Shown piece by piece: positions 24,285 through 36,560 of a stretch of 64,000 nucleotides of DNA (position 1 is the stretch's first letter; the number at the start of each line of letters is the position of its first letter). Under the pieces are notes generated by a model. That model saw only the letters and a list, made by a program, of their open reading frames with translations. It made no database searches and was not told where the DNA came from. Both the position numbers and the translations under genes were made by a program. Location: positions 10,660,034-10,724,033 of the forward strand of contig CM060853.1 of assembly GCA_030737835.1 (NCBI GenBank), read 5' to 3'. The stretch is from Acorus gramineus. Its lineage: Eukaryota > Streptophyta > Magnoliopsida > Acorales > Acoraceae.

Positions 24285-25030
24285 TACTATGTGTAGAGCA
24301 CAAAAATGAGGCTCACCAACTGTGCACCACTTATCGGCGGTCCATGACCCAATTAGTGAGGGTCCACGACCTGAATCGCCCATCATAAGTGGGCCTGGCC
24401 CGTTAACCCCTCATCACTCTACGACCGAGCGTCAATCCAAGTCCGTAAGTCCATAATTCAATTTTCAAGTTAAGGATCATCAATTACTGATTCTCTAAAT
24501 CCACACAGATATATTAAATCTAGAACTATCATGTAACCGATTCTCTAGTTTCATAATAATATATCCTTGATGTGGAATTAATCACTAATTGATGCACAAG
24601 ATCCCAGCAATTTGTGTGCATTTATCAAGGGATTAATGACAGCAGATCCTGCAAATCCCTCAAATAATACATAATTAATTCCCCAAAATCTGGGATCTTA
24701 TTCCATCATCCGATGGGAAAAGGATCCCCACATGATTCCTGGGCACTATCTAAACACTATAAGAAGGAGACCAAGTCTCCCTTTGGAGGTATGTGAAATT
24801 TTTTTTTACAACTCTAATCGTGCATTTTACTGACTTGAGCGTTGGAGGGTCTTCTGCAATCTGCATGTCACCCCCAACTCTGTTTTCCAACGGCGATCAA
24901 GAAGGAGTGCCGGAGACACCAAGAAAACATCGAGAGAAGCGAAGCAGACAGATCCTAACGACCTGAACCCGGTTCATCATTTTCTGCCCTCCACTATGAT
25001 TTTTTGTGACTCAATGAGCACTCTCTGGCA
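24285..25030 (+). mobile_element. Probable gypsy-type LTR remnant
   Basis: Contains a TATA-like CACTATAAGAAGG at about 24757 followed by CTGACTTGAGCGTTGGAGGG at about 24831. That phrase is characteristic of the R/U5 part of many plant gypsy LTRs (ACTTGAGCGTCGGAG...). GC-rich text follows to about 24990. ACTATG occurs near both proposed edges (about 24286 and 24994) but the LTR ends are not clear. Confidence 0.45.
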
Positions 25031-25034
25031 TGTT

Positions 25035-25130
25035 CCCCCTCATCTATCTCTTTCTTTTGTGCCACCTAATAAAAAAAATTTGAGTTGGGTTAATTTGTAG
25101 ATGTTCTGATGTGGGTTTGAACAATTTTTG

Positions 25131-25193
<63 letters not shown>

Positions 25194-25645
25194 TGAATTG
25201 AATTTTTCGGTTTTTATTATTAATTTTTTAAGATTTTGTTGTTTATTTCCTATAATTTTTATTTTTTTTTTACCCAACAAGAACACTCCCTAACCGGTTC
25301 TTCCTCTCTCTTATGTATCTCTTTTTTGGGCCGGTCATAATTTTTTTGAGTTGGGTGAATCTGTGGATGTTGTGATGTGGGTTTTGACAAAAAAAAAATC
25401 GTGCGTATTTATGAATGAATTGGATTTTGTGGTTCTTTTTGTGGATTTTAATAGATTTTGTTGTTTATGTTTCTATGAATTTTTTTAAAAAAACCACCAA
25501 GAACACTCCCTAGTCGTTCTCCCTCTCTTTTATATATTTTTTGTGTCACTTATGACTTTTTTGAGTTGGATTAACATACGGATGTTTGATGTGGGTTTTA
25601 ACAATTTTATTGTGCGTGTATATAAGAATGAATTGGATTGGATTC
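25035..25645. repeat. Tandem repeat, about 2.6 units of about 220 bp
   Basis: AAGAACACTCCCTA recurs at 25279 and 25499 (period 220). GAGTTGG..., GATGTGGGTTT..ACAA and GAATGAATTG recur in the same order in three consecutive units. The third unit is partial, ending just before the Copia element. Confidence 0.75.
25137..25190. repeat. (AT)27 microsatellite
   Basis: Uninterrupted AT dinucleotides within the first unit of the 220-bp tandem repeat. The corresponding place in units 2 and 3 reads only GTGCGTATTTATG and GTGCGTGTATATAAG, so the tract grew from a short seed inside this unit. Confidence 0.95.
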
Positions 25646-25716
25646 TATTACTTGTTGAATTGAACTTATATCTTCTTCTTTTTTTCAAAATGTCATGATT
25701 CCAATGTTGTTCTTTT

Positions 25717-25848
25717 TGTTAAATGTATATATATGTTAGGGTTAAGGGTAGATTAGTCATTTCCTCATTTTTTTTTTTGTACTATAAATATTGAATACAA
25801 ACCCTCATAAGATTCTTGATTCATTCTCTTCAATTGCTGATTCTAACA
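25717..25848 (+). repeat. 5' LTR of the Copia element (132 bp)
   Basis: Starts TGTTAAATGTATATATATG and ends TGATTCTAACA. TACTATAAATATTGAATAC carries a TATA-like box. Differs from the 3' LTR at about seven sites (roughly 5 percent), which implies an insertion that is not recent. Confidence 0.95.
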
Positions 25849-25860
25849 TGGTATCAGAGC
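25849..25860 (+). promoter_or_regulatory. Primer-binding site (initiator tRNA-Met)
   Basis: TGGTATCAGAGC immediately follows the 5' LTR, the standard plant Copia minus-strand primer site. Confidence 0.9.
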
Positions 25861-25899
25861 TTGAATCTAATTTTTTTCTTTGATTTTCTGTTGGCAATA

Positions 25900-26660
25900 C
25901 TCTCCGTTCGCGAGATCATCGACGCTCTGCTGTCCGTCGTCCTGTTCGTGTCACCCGCGCGTAGCCTCGCCGCTGCCCCGCAGTTATCCGCTGCCCCTGC
26001 TGAAGCCCCGCGCTGATCCGCTGCCCCTGCAGCAACCGCGCAGCCCCGCTGCCCTGCCACTGCCCCTGCACAGCCTCGCCACTGCCCCCGCAGATTCGCT
26101 GCCCCTGCCGCAGCCGCCGCTGCCCCTGTCACAGCCTCGCGCATCACCGCTGTTGTGCCGCATCTGCGCCGCCCTGCCGCGCCGCCTCGCGCTGCCCTGA
26201 CACCCTGCTGCGCCGTCTAGCGCCGCCCTGCCCCGCCCAGTCCCCCACGCGCGCAGAGTCCGCGCCCTGCCGTGCCCTGTCGGCTTCCTGCACGCGCCCC
26301 TTCCGTGCCCTGCCCATCCGCGCTCCGTCCGCGCCCGGTCCGCGCCCTGCCCGCGTCGTCTCCGTGTCGCGTGATCAGCGCAGATCCGCGCCGATCCGTC
26401 GGATTTCCTGGGATCCTGTCCCGGACAGCATCCCGGATCTCCCGGGAATTCGTCCCGAGTCCAGACGCGCCAACGCGTCCCGGATCCCGCTCGCGCCCGG
26501 CCCAGCATCCGCTCCCACTTGTCCGACCCGGCTCCAACGCCCGACCCGGCTCAGCACCCGCCGGTTCCAGCGCCAGCTGCCCGACCCGGCTCCAGCGCCC
26601 GACCCGGTTCCGCGACCCGACCCGGATCCGCGGCCCGACCCGTTTGTCGCTCCGTCATCG
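25900..26660 (+). repeat. CpG-rich Pro/Arg-coding leader in place of gag
   Basis: Between the primer-binding site and the zinc knuckle lies about 800 bp of GC-rich sequence built from imperfect CTGCCCCTGC / CCGCTGCCCC units and then CGACCCGGCTCCAGCGCCC units. All frames give Pro/Ala/Arg/Ser-rich translations with no gag (UBN2-like) similarity. The second Copia element in this window (61957-62650) has a leader of similar style, sharing CCCGGATCTCCCGGGA. Confidence 0.75.
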
Positions 26661-26797
26661 ATCTTTCGGTATTTTCTTTATCCGGCCGCTACGGGCTCAT
26701 TCGGACTCCAAATATAGTCATATTGGTACTCATTTTGATCAGCTTTTCGTGATCTACGCATCTGTGACTGTTTTGGATCTATCAGATACTGTTTATT

Positions 26798-29700
26798 TTG
26801 ATCTATTGCTGTGCAAGTACTATGGATTGCAGATATTGTCACTCCTTTGGTCATGTGACCCTCGATTGCCGCAAGTTGGCTAGAAAACGTGCTCGAGATG
26901 CCGCTTTCTCTTTATCAATCCAGTCGTCTACTCAATCTTCTCTTTGTCAGGATCAGATATGTACATCAATTGCACCTCGCGTTGCTTCTGCTCAGTCACA
27001 GTTTACCACAGCTCACCTTATTGCACATTTAAAGGGGCTACAAGATCAATATCAACAGCTTTATGTTATGTTACGATCATTGATTGGTATAGATCTTTCT
27101 GGTTCTGTTCAGTCTGCTTCTACTCCCGTACCAGGTATACCGATTACCTCATGGGTTCTTGATTCTGGGGCTTCCCATCACATGACATCGGATGCATCGA
27201 TTCTTGTTAATTGTACACCACCCCGTTCTCCTTCACTTATTCGCACTGCTGATGGTTCTCCTATGTCTGTCTCGAGCTCTGGCATTCTTTCTGATCATTC
27301 TCATCGATTTAATGTGCCAAATGTTTTGCATGTTCCTAAACTTTCCATGAGTTTGTTTTCTGTCAGTCAACTTGCTGACCTTGGTTATACGATCACATTT
27401 GATTCATCATCTTGTTCTGTTCAGGATCGACTTACTGGGAGACGGATTGGGACTGGGCGACGACAATGTGGACTCTATTACATGGATCAGCTTCATGTTC
27501 CTCTGCCTTCCGCTGCTTCTGTGCAGTTAGATACAAATTCCCCTTCCCCTTTCGATCTTTGGCATCGTCGTCTTGGTCATTTGTCTCAGCCTAGACTCCG
27601 ATATCTTGTTAGCACCGGTGCATTAGGATCATTTTCTCGCACGGATCTTCAACCATGCGTGGGTTGTAAATTGGGTAAGACAGTGGCTCTTCCTTTCCCT
27701 TCCAGTTCGCATATTTCAGATTCTCCCTTTGATTTAGTTCATTCTGATATTTGGGGTCCGTCTCCTATTTTTTCAAAAGGGGAAATCGATATTATGTCAT
27801 TTTTATCGACGACTATTCTCGTTTCACTTGGATTTACCTTCTCTCTAGTCGTTCAGATTTATTGCGTATTTATACTTCTTTTGCTACCATGGTTGAGACT
27901 CAATTTTCTCGTCGTATTAAGGTGTTACGCTCTGATTGTGGTGGTGAATATTGTTCTAAGGCTTTTAGTGAATATTTGACATCCCAAGGCACCCTTCCTC
28001 AGTTTTCCACTCCTTATGCTCATCAACAAAATGGCGTTGCTGAGCGTAAACACCGTCACATTCTTGAGATGACTCGATCTTTACTTCTTTCTGCATCCGT
28101 CCCTGTTGAGTTTTGGGGTGAGGCAGTTCTCACAAGTGTGTATCTCATCAATCGCACTCCGTCATCTATTACTGGTGGTATCTCACCATCTGAGCGGCTT
28201 CACAATCAGCCACCTGATTATTCTCGTCTTCGTGTTTTTGGTTGCACATGTTTTGTTCTTCTTCCTCCCACTGAACGTACCAAGCTTTCTCCTCGTTCTG
28301 CTATGTGTGTTTTTCTTGGATACAGTATTCAACATAAGGGTTACAAGTGTTATGATCCTATTGCACGACGTCTTCGCATTTCTTGTCATGTCACATTTTG
28401 GGAGCATCATCCTTATTATGCTCTTCGCTCACCTCCGGCTCCACTTCCTCCGTCTACTGTTGATGACCTTATTTTTCTGGATTTCTCGACTCCTGAGTCA
28501 TCCCCATCGTCTATCCCACCGGCTTCTATTCCTTCATCTGTCCCATCTACGACCTTGCCATCCCCTATATCTCCTTCTTCGGATGATTCATGTGAGCCGA
28601 GTCCCCCTGTTGTTGCTCCTGCGCCTGATGTTGTTCGACCAGTAGTCGACCATGCTCCAGCAGTCGACCCTGCTTCAGCAGTCGACCATACACCAGCAGT
28701 CGACCCCGCACCGGTAGTCGATCCCGCACCAGCTCCTCGCCGCAATCCGCCTCGTGATCGTCGTCGCCCTCAGAGGCTACGTCTAGTTGCTTCTAACTCA
28801 TTCTCCCCCATTTTCAGAGCTTTCTTGCAACCATTTCATCTCATTGGGAGCCCCAGTCATATCGTGAGGCAGTTGGTATTCCTGAATGGGAGAATGCTAT
28901 GGCAGAGGAACTTAGCGCGTTACAACGCAATCATACTTGGGATCTTGTCCCTCTTCCTACTGGTAAGGTTTCCATTGGCTGTAAGTGGGTCTACAAGATC
29001 AAGACTCACTCTGATGGTTCGATTGAGCGTCACAAGGCTCGGTTGGTTGCCCGTGGTTTCACTCAGCAGCATGGTATTGATTATGATGAGACATTTGCTC
29101 CTGTAGCGAAGATGACGACTGTTCGCACTTTGATTTCTGTTGCTTCTGTTCGTCAGTGGCCCATTTATCAGCTTGATGTCAAGAACGCCTTTCTTCATGG
29201 TGATTTATCAGAGGAGGTTTATATGACTCCTCCTCCAGGCCTTCCTCATCCATCTGGTCAAGTATGTCATCTTCGTCGCGCTCTCTATGGTCTCAAGCAG
29301 GCTCCTCGCGCTTGGTTTGCTCGATTCACTGATGCTATTTGTGCTGCTGGGTTTGTTTTGAGTTCTTCTGATCCAGCTCTATTTGTTCACATCCTGTTCC
29401 CATCGTACTATCTTGTTGATTTATGTCGATGACATGCTCATCACTGGCGATGATTCTTCTCATATACAATCGGTCAAGCAACATCTTCAGCGTCAATTTG
29501 AGATGAAAGATCTTGGTAAACTTTGATATTTTCTAGGCTTGGAAGTTGCGTCTGCCCCGCGTGGTTATCTTCTCTCCCAACGCAAGTATACTGCTGACTT
29601 GATCAACCGTGCTTGTCTGACTGATGATCGCATTTCTCCCACTCCTATTGAGCTTCATGCAAAGCTCTGACCTGACGATGGAGAACCTCTTTCTGATGTT

Positions 29701-30367
29701 ACTCGTTATAGACAGCTTGTTGGAGCCTCATATATCTCACTGTCACTCGTCTTGACATTGCCTATGCGTGCATATTGTCAGTCAGTTCGTCGCTGCCCCT
29801 CGTACTGTTCATTATGCAGCAGTTCTTCGGATTATACGCTATCTACGTGGCACTATATCTCGTGCTCTGCTGTTACCGTCTTCTTCTACTCTTGAACTTC
29901 GCGCTTATACTGATGCTGATTGGGCAGGAGATGTCACAGATCGAAAATCCCCAACTGGTATATGTGTATTTCTTGGTGACTCTCTTATATCTTGGAAGGC
30001 CAAGAAACAAGACATTGTTTCTCGTTCGAGTGCTGAGGCCGAATATCGTGCTATGGCATCTGCTACTGCTGAGGTTGTTTGGCTTCGGCGCCTCCTCTCT
30101 GACATGGGTGTCATTCTATCTGCGTCTACTCCTTTATATTGTGACAATAAGAGCGCCATTCAGATTGCTAGCAATCCAGTTTTTCATGAACGTACGAAGC
30201 ACATCGAGATCGATTGTCACTTCGTCCGTCATCATTTTATTGCGGGCACTATATCACTCCCATATATTTCCTCTTCTCTTCAGTTATCTGACTTTTTCAC
30301 AAAGTCACATACACTTCAACGACATGGTTTCTTGTTGAGCAAACTCTCGGTGTATGATCCACCATGA
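26798..30367 (+). pseudogene. Copia polyprotein: zinc knuckle, protease, integrase, RT, RNase H; broken
   Basis: Domains in order: CCHC knuckle CRYCHSFGHVTLDC (about 26825), protease with VLDSGASHHM (about 27155), GAG-pre-integrase LWHRRLGHLSQPRL (about 27560), integrase core through 27720-28300, RT at 28899-29740 (GCKWVYKIK, ARLVARGFTQ, QLDVKNAFLHG, YGLKQAPRAW and the YVDD box at 29422), and RNase H from about 29900 (YTDADWAGD, SRSSAEAEYRAM, LYCDNKSAI) to the stop at 30365. Frame changes fall near 27770, 28880, 29395, 29727 and 29765. In-frame TGA stops lie at 29524 and 29668. The RT-to-integrase linker (28430-28760) is Pro/Ser-rich with a VDPAPAVDHA repeat. The usual gag core is absent upstream. 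The product cannot be made intact. Confidence 0.92.
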
Positions 30368-30380
30368 GTTTGAGGGGGGG
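30366..30380 (+). promoter_or_regulatory. Polypurine tract of the Copia element
   Basis: GAGTTTGAGGGGGGG directly upstream of the 3' LTR, the plus-strand primer site. Confidence 0.85.
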
Positions 30381-30512
30381 TGTTAAATGTATATATATGT
30401 TAGGGTTAAGGGTAGATTAGTCATTTCCTCGTTTTCCTTTTTGTACTATAAATATTGGATACAAACCCTAATAATATTCTTGATTCATTCTCTTCAATTT
30501 CTGATTCTAACA
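30381..30512 (+). repeat. 3' LTR of the Copia element (132 bp)
   Basis: Same termini as the 5' LTR, followed by the duplicated target CTTTT at 30513-30517. Confidence 0.95.
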
Positions 30513-30779
30513 CTTTTGTACTTCAGAAGTTCAACAGTCAACAATTGGTGAAAGATGAGGCTTTTCAATTTATTGAATGATAAATTGAGACCGCCAAGTA
30601 TTCATTAATCTATTTTTCATTATGTTGGTGGTAGAAGAGAAAGTCATGTTTAATAACAATCTGTTCACAAATATCTACAGATAAATGACATGTTTAGTAA
30701 CATATTGGATCAAGAATGCCACTGTAATATTATATGTAAATTGCCACAGAGTTATTAGCTATTGCCCAAAACCACCCGG

Positions 30780-32200
30780 GCTTGGCGATGGATTTCTTGG
30801 TAGCTTCTAATCATGGTGGACAGCTCACTGATGTCGAACTTCTCAATTACAGTCAACTATTTTGCATCCTGGTCAAATACATGATTATGGAGAATTTGTG
30901 GGATCAGCCAATTTGGTCCCCTAGTCTGTTTGCGGGCTTCTCAGTCAAGGCAATGTATGAATGGTAGAGGGAGGGGAGGCCTTTCAATGTCAGGTTGGCC
31001 AGGAAAGCTTGGGTTTTTTTGGGTTTTAAAATCCCTTTTAAAGTGCGATGTTTCCTTTGGCTTTTCTTTCAAGAGACTCTTAACGAAGGCATATAGGTCG
31101 CACTGGTGCCTGATGGATTCCTCTCTCTACGTGCTTTGTGGCATGTATTGTGAATAAGGAGGTTTGGGAGAATCTCATACAAGTAGGCTTGTCAAATGAT
31201 CGGATTCAAGTCTGGTCGACTCACTAACAGACCCAGGTCAGACCAAGAGAGACTGAAATTGGAGAGGTCGAAAAATTTCTTAAGAGCCTACAATAACTTC
31301 ATTTTTTTTTCTTTTGCCTTCTTTTTTCAGGAAAGAAAATAAAGGGTTTGAGAAAGGTAAGTGAGAGGAGAATAAGAATGTAAGGAGAGTTTTTGTTTAG
31401 TGAGAGAGCACTACACATTGGAGTGGTGGAGACCATGCTTATTTTTTTTCATTTCTATTTTTACATGATGAATTTGAATAAATAGAATCCAGTGTATTAT
31501 AAATAATTCTTCATTATCATTTGTATTATGATTTGGATGATTCTGCTTTTACATGAAGTCAAAAATGTTGTAAAAATATTTCAAATGCTTAAAATTTTAA
31601 ATGATAATTTAATATTTAGTTATAAATATTGGGTTGGATCATAAATTAAAAAAAAATCATACAGTATTTGGATAGGTCAATCAGGTACATAGGATCAGTT
31701 CGGGGTGGACCCAAACTTGACCCGTTTTTATTTTCTATCCTTCAGGTCGAGTATTTACGCCTTTTATTGGGCCGGATCTAGGTCGACCTGTGACCTGTTG
31801 ACAAACCTAGATGCGAGTCCTTGACCAACATTGGGACTTTCAGTCTCTGGAGCTGTTATGGCTTGCTGGGTGCAGCTTTTCTTACAGAAGGGATCGTAGT
31901 GTTTGCAACAAGGTTCATCACCTCCTTGTTCTAGCCTGCCTGTGGGCCATCTGGTTGGGCCATAATGAAGCCACTTTTGGGGGCTCATTAGTTACTATGG
32001 AGGGGCTTCGATGATTAGGGTGCATCAGTATGCTCTCTTTATTGTCCAATAGAGGCCTTTCGTGGGGTTATTGTGAAGGATTAAGTCTTTTAATCTATTC
32101 ACCTTCTATGTTTGTTGTCATTTTATTTTCTTAACTTTTTAGCTTGGTCATCTGGGCTTATACTCATTTCTCAATGCAAAGAAGTAGCCAGTCTATCATT
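30780..32200 (+). mobile_element. LINE ORF2 3' fragment split by a MITE
   Basis: 30940-31150 reads, with frame changes, FSVKAMYEW followed by KAW and KSLLKCDVSFGFSFKRLLTK, the zf-RVT signature (FSVKS.Y.W...W..K.P.K...F.W...) of plant LINE ORF2. The phrase ACLWAIWLGHNEATF at about 31940 is the matching downstream block. The two halves are separated by the MITE at 31184-31809. An A-rich end lies at about 32200. Confidence 0.65.
31184..31809. mobile_element. hAT-like MITE inside the LINE fragment
   Basis: Starts TAGGCTTGTCAA and ends TTGACAAACCTA, inverted repeats of 12 bp with one mismatch. Subterminal GGTCGAC/GTCGACC words occur near both ends. Flanks ATACAAGT (overlapping the edge) and ATGCGAGT look like a decayed 8-bp duplication. 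No coding capacity; the interior is AT-rich. Confidence 0.6.
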
Positions 32201-32289
32201 TTCATTTAAAAATTAATAATGATATATGTAAATGATTGTTATTATTAGTGGTTTACTACAAATTAAGCCTTATAAGAATTATTATTGGT

Positions 32290-34611
32290 AATAGAAACCA
32301 TAAATAAATTTTCGATGCAGAATTCTCTCAAGAGGTTTGGAAAGGTATCATGTCAACAATTCATTCTTTTAAGCTACAAATTCGTGAATCTGGACAGTCT
32401 ATTCTTTTGTTAACCGGGAGATTACTCCAACAATATGTTGTGGATATATACATAAATCTTAAAACAACAATGTTGGATTACTGCCGAATACAACAAATAA
32501 AAATTAGAGCCGACTTACACCAAGGAATAGTGGTCAACATCACAGCTAGGGAAGAAACTGGAGGAAGTCAAATTGGACAAAGGATAGCGATGCATGCGTC
32601 TTTTGTTGGAGGACCACAAGACATGCGTAGGAGATCTCGATGTCATGGCATTAGTCCAATGGTTTGGGGAAACAGATTTGTTCATTACTATGACATGTAA
32701 TCCAGGATGGATAGAAGTGAAGGAGAAATTAAAAGGACAAATCCCCCAAGACATACTTGATTTAATTTTGAGAGTATTTTTGGAAAAGCTACATGATTAG
32801 AAGGATCAACTATTCAAAAAAGAAAATATTTGACAAAGTGATAACACATGTTCATGTAATTGAATATCAAAAAAGTGGCCTTCCATATGCACACATGTTG
32901 GTCATATTGAAGCGTGGTTATAAAATAAATACTCTAGATGATATGACAAATTTATATGTGATGAGATCCCTAATTAAATAAAATGTTTAGCCTTACATCT
33001 AATGGTCGTTAAACATATGATGTATGGGTCTTGTGGTATTTTAAATAAGAACAACCCAAGCATGGTTGACGGACAATGCAAGAATCGATAACCTAGATCA
33101 TTTTGTTCCAAGAGATTACAATGACAAGATGTGTATCCTATTTACAAGAGGAGATGATAATCAACATGTAAGATTGCGCAATAAGATGTTGGATAACAGA
33201 TGGGTAGTTCCTTATATTCTTTATTTATTGAGAAGATATGATTGTCATATTAATGTCGAGATCTTGTAAGGTTTGAAGCAGTTAAATATTTGTCTAAGTG
33301 TATTTATAAAAAGACATGATAAGGTTGTAGCTTATATTAAACATGGTGAAGAAGAGTGCTCCAATTGGTGGGATTCAACAATTTCAGGATGCAAGATGGG
33401 TATCAGCACAATAGGCAATGTGGATAATTATTTAGTTTAACCTGAATGAGATATATCTAGCTAATAGTGATAAATTTAAAACATCATCTTTCAAATAAGC
33501 AATCATTATGTTATCATGAGACTCAAAATATTCATACTGTGATCCATAGGATACTATTAATAGAACATTGCTCACATAATTCTTTAATAAATGTTAAACT
33601 GATAGTGAAGCATATTGTTTGTTGTATTCAGAGTTCCCCAAGCATTATGTATACAATAAACAAAGAAAATTTTAGACTAAAAGCAGAATAAAAGAGAGGT
33701 CACAGGCCATGTTAATAGAGCAAAACCTATAGAAGGAGAAAGATATTATTTAAAATTATTATTAAGTCATGTATGTGGCCCCACTTCATTTATTGATTTG
33801 TTAACAATTGATGGAGTGTCAAGCTCATCATTCAAAGATTCTGTACAAATGAGAGGTCTCTTGAAATCAGATGACAACCTACGGCAATGTCTAAATGAGA
33901 CAACGATGTACGCTCTTCGTACATTGTTTACTATCATTTTTGTTCACGGTGAATCATCTAATGTAAGGGAGCTATGGAATGTGTACTTCAAACACATGTC
34001 TGAGGACTTTGAAAAAATCATGTTTAATCAAGTGAAAATTGTGTATCATCCACGTTAAAAAGCATTGAATTATTGTTGTAAAGTATGGGAAAAAGAATCA
34101 CATATTATGATTTACCTGCAATGCTTTCAAAATACACCAGTGACCTACATTCCTACTTGACAGAAATTATGAAAGAAATGCCAGTAAAAATCCCCCAGGA
34201 GATTAAATTGCATCATCTAATTTGAATGTGAAACAAAGATCCACCTATACATACATAATGGAACGAGTCATGCGTGGAGATTCATGAGTTTTCTTCATTG
34301 ATGGCCTTGGTGGCACTGGAAAACCGTCTTTATCGTGCAATACTTACATATTTAAGAAAGGAATGCATGGTAGCACTTGTGACAATATTAAATCAGGTGT
34401 CGCCATCCCAATAATGCCAGGTGAAAGAACTGCACATTCACATTTAAAAATCCCTATCTTAACCATTGTTATATATCAAAATAAAGTGGGACAACACAGC
34501 TCATTCAGAATGAATAACCGAACAAAGACTCATTTTTGGAACTCCCCACCCAGACAGCCCATCAATCTGAAAAGACAAGATGTGCATAATGTTGGGCAAA
34601 ATGAATCCTGA
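32290..34611 (+). pseudogene. Helitron RepHel (Rep plus PIF1-like helicase), decayed
   Basis: Consecutive broken frames match Helitron_like_N and the Rep region: ADLHQGIVVNITAREETGGS, FVGGPQDMRRRS and FGETDLFITMTCNPGW (32500-32720). The Rep core VITHVHVIEYQKSGLPYAHM (about 32850) contains the GLP.AH metal-binding block. Then come RLRNKMLDNRWVVPYILYLL (about 33170) and SSFKDSVQMRGLLKSDDNLR (about 33830). A helicase Walker A-like GLGGTGKP near 34310 is followed by GVAIPIMPGERTAHSHLKIP. Helitrons move by rolling-circle replication. Here no frame is longer than about 115 codons and the catalytic order is interrupted, so it is dead. The 5'-TC and CTRR-3' termini were not located. Confidence 0.8.
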
Positions 34612-36060
34612 CTGCCAAGATCCATCGATCGAGGTATAGATCAGATAAAAAATAATTTATTAAATCTTTTTCATGCAAACCCTATAAGACGGAATTAGGG
34701 TTTACCTTTAGAACTCAGATCATAGTTTTGCCAAAGAAGATGAACAGATCTGATATCGTCCGAATGGAACCTATAGATCTTCTGTCGTATGACCTTCTAT
34801 ACTGCAGATCCGCAGTGGAGAGTGAGCTCCTTCTATCCTTGAATAACTACCACAAATCCCTTTTGATCTCTCTCCTTCTCCCTCACATTTTCTAGATCTA
34901 GAGATCATAAAAGAATTCTAGGGTTAAAGTTTTAATTTTTGCGGAAATCAAATTGTCTATTAAGAAAGAGAGGAAGCTACATATTTATAGACTAATGCAG
35001 GAACGTGAAGGAGAATTAGTAATTCGCTCCTATAGGCTTGGGTACCATAACTCAGCCCAGAATTAAAACCCAAAGACCCATAAATCATAATTCAATCCAG
35101 GGGTGAAACCAAGATTTTATATGGGGGAGGACTAACACGAATACAATTAATATAAAAAATTGTACATGCCTTTTTCACTATTTTCAAAGAATCTCCAATT
35201 AAAAAAATTAACTCAATATCTATCGATTATCGCTAATCCACTTTCAATTTTGATCAGCACACAAGTCACACAACTGACAACATCACTTGTTTTTTAACTT
35301 TTTCTGAAATCTGAACATCAAAAGCAACATACATTAAAAAATTAAAATAAAGTATTAGAGAATAAATAAAATAATAATAATAATATATATTTTGTCTAAT
35401 AATTTTAAACATTGATCTAGATAAGTCCTTGTCCACTTGAATCACTTATAAAGAAATATATATATATATATTAATTCCACACAAATTTCCATTTGAATAC
35501 ACCTTATTAAATATATTATAAATTTATCATCACGCCTTAATTTTTTAATCCAAAGAGAGAGTGGGATCAAGCTATTCTACGTCTACACATAACACATTCT
35601 AGAATTAAAAGAACATAGAAGTTTCAGGCTAGAATGAACCATTCTAATATATTATTGAATACAAGCCAAAACCAACTATTCAAATATTTTATTCAATACA
35701 ACATAAAAGCCACTAGTCATCTACACCTGTGGACACCACTCACAAACTCATTGACACACACACCCCGTTATAAAATCCCCAAATCCAAAAAACAAAACAG
35801 TGGTGAAAATGTGAAATCTCAGTCAAACATATAGTCTTCTCTTTTCTTACCAAGAGTCATCATCTCGCTCTAGCCCGAAACCCGGTCACCGTCCGTCTCA
35901 TCAGGGACTCGGGGGAAGATACAATCGTTGTCAATCTCATTATGGGGGGAGAGCTGATTGTCGACTCTCCATCTGTCACATCAGGGGAAAGGGAGAAAGA
36001 GAGGGATCAACTGAGAAAAAGTTCAAATCTGGTCCCGTGGTATAATTCTTGGTTGATCTC
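34612..36060. other. Non-coding stretch, possible LTR-like sequence on the minus strand
   Basis: No open frame of interest. On the minus strand GTCTATAAATATGTAGC (about 34977-34993) is TATA-like with pyrimidine-rich DNA after it, as in LTR promoters, but no second LTR, PBS or target duplication was found. 35450-35475 has a short TATA repeat. Confidence 0.3.
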
Positions 36061-36560
36061 TTTCTGCTCCTTGGTGAATTGGTGGGGCTGATGCTGTTGT
36101 TGATTTGGGTAAGATGTTGCTGCTGTTGAATTGCTGATGTTAGATTGTTGCTGTTAGTTTGCTGTTGCTGCTGCTGCTGTGTTGTTGTTGCTACTGTGCT
36201 GCTTTGTGTTGCTGTTCTGTTGCTGTGTTGTTGTTGTTTTGCTGAGTTGCTGCTGTGTTGCTGTTATGTTGTTGTTGCTGTGCTGTTCTTTTGCTGCTGC
36301 TGCTGCTGTGTTGTTGTTGTTGTTGTTGCCATGTTGTTGCTGCTGTTGCTATTCTGCTGCTGCTGTGTTGTTGCTGCTAGGGTGGGTGTTGCTGGGGTGT
36401 TGTTGCTGTTTTACTGTTGTTGCCGCTGTTCTGCTGCTTATGTTGCAATTCTGCTGCTGCTGTTTTGTTGTTGCTGCTACTGAACTGCAGCTAAGTGATG
36501 TGTTGAGTTGCTACTGGGGTGGGTGCTGCTGGATGGACTACTATGCTGCTATTGCTGTTG
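36060..36560. repeat. Trinucleotide-like TGC/TTG/GTT low-complexity tract
   Basis: About 500 bp dominated by GTTGCTGCTGTTGTTGCTG-style words, nearly free of A on this strand. It gives long plus-strand frames of Leu/Cys/Val that are composition artefacts. Confidence 0.85.

Larger units (their letters stand above)
25717..30512 (+). mobile_element. Complete Ty1-Copia LTR retrotransposon, inactive
   Basis: Two 132-bp LTRs (25717-25848 and 30381-30512), each TGTTAAATG...TTCTAACA, with about seven differences by eye. They are flanked by a perfect 5-bp duplication CTTTT (25712-25716 and 30513-30517). The primer-binding site TGGTATCAGAGC at 25849 matches the 3' end of initiator tRNA-Met, as in most plant Copia elements. 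A polypurine tract GAGTTTGAGGGGGGG (30366-30380) abuts the 3' LTR. Protease, integrase, RT, RNase H is the Copia order. The polyprotein has several frameshifts and stops. Very short LTRs suggest an Ale-like lineage, which is inference. Confidence 0.95.

Noticed and set aside
25880-26720. Several Pro/Ala-rich frames on both strands
   Set aside because: Composition artefact of the CpG-rich Copia leader; no match to gag or any other family.
32290-34611. Idea of an intact host PIF1 helicase gene
   Set aside because: The order of Rep and helicase pieces is that of a Helitron, and each frame is broken.
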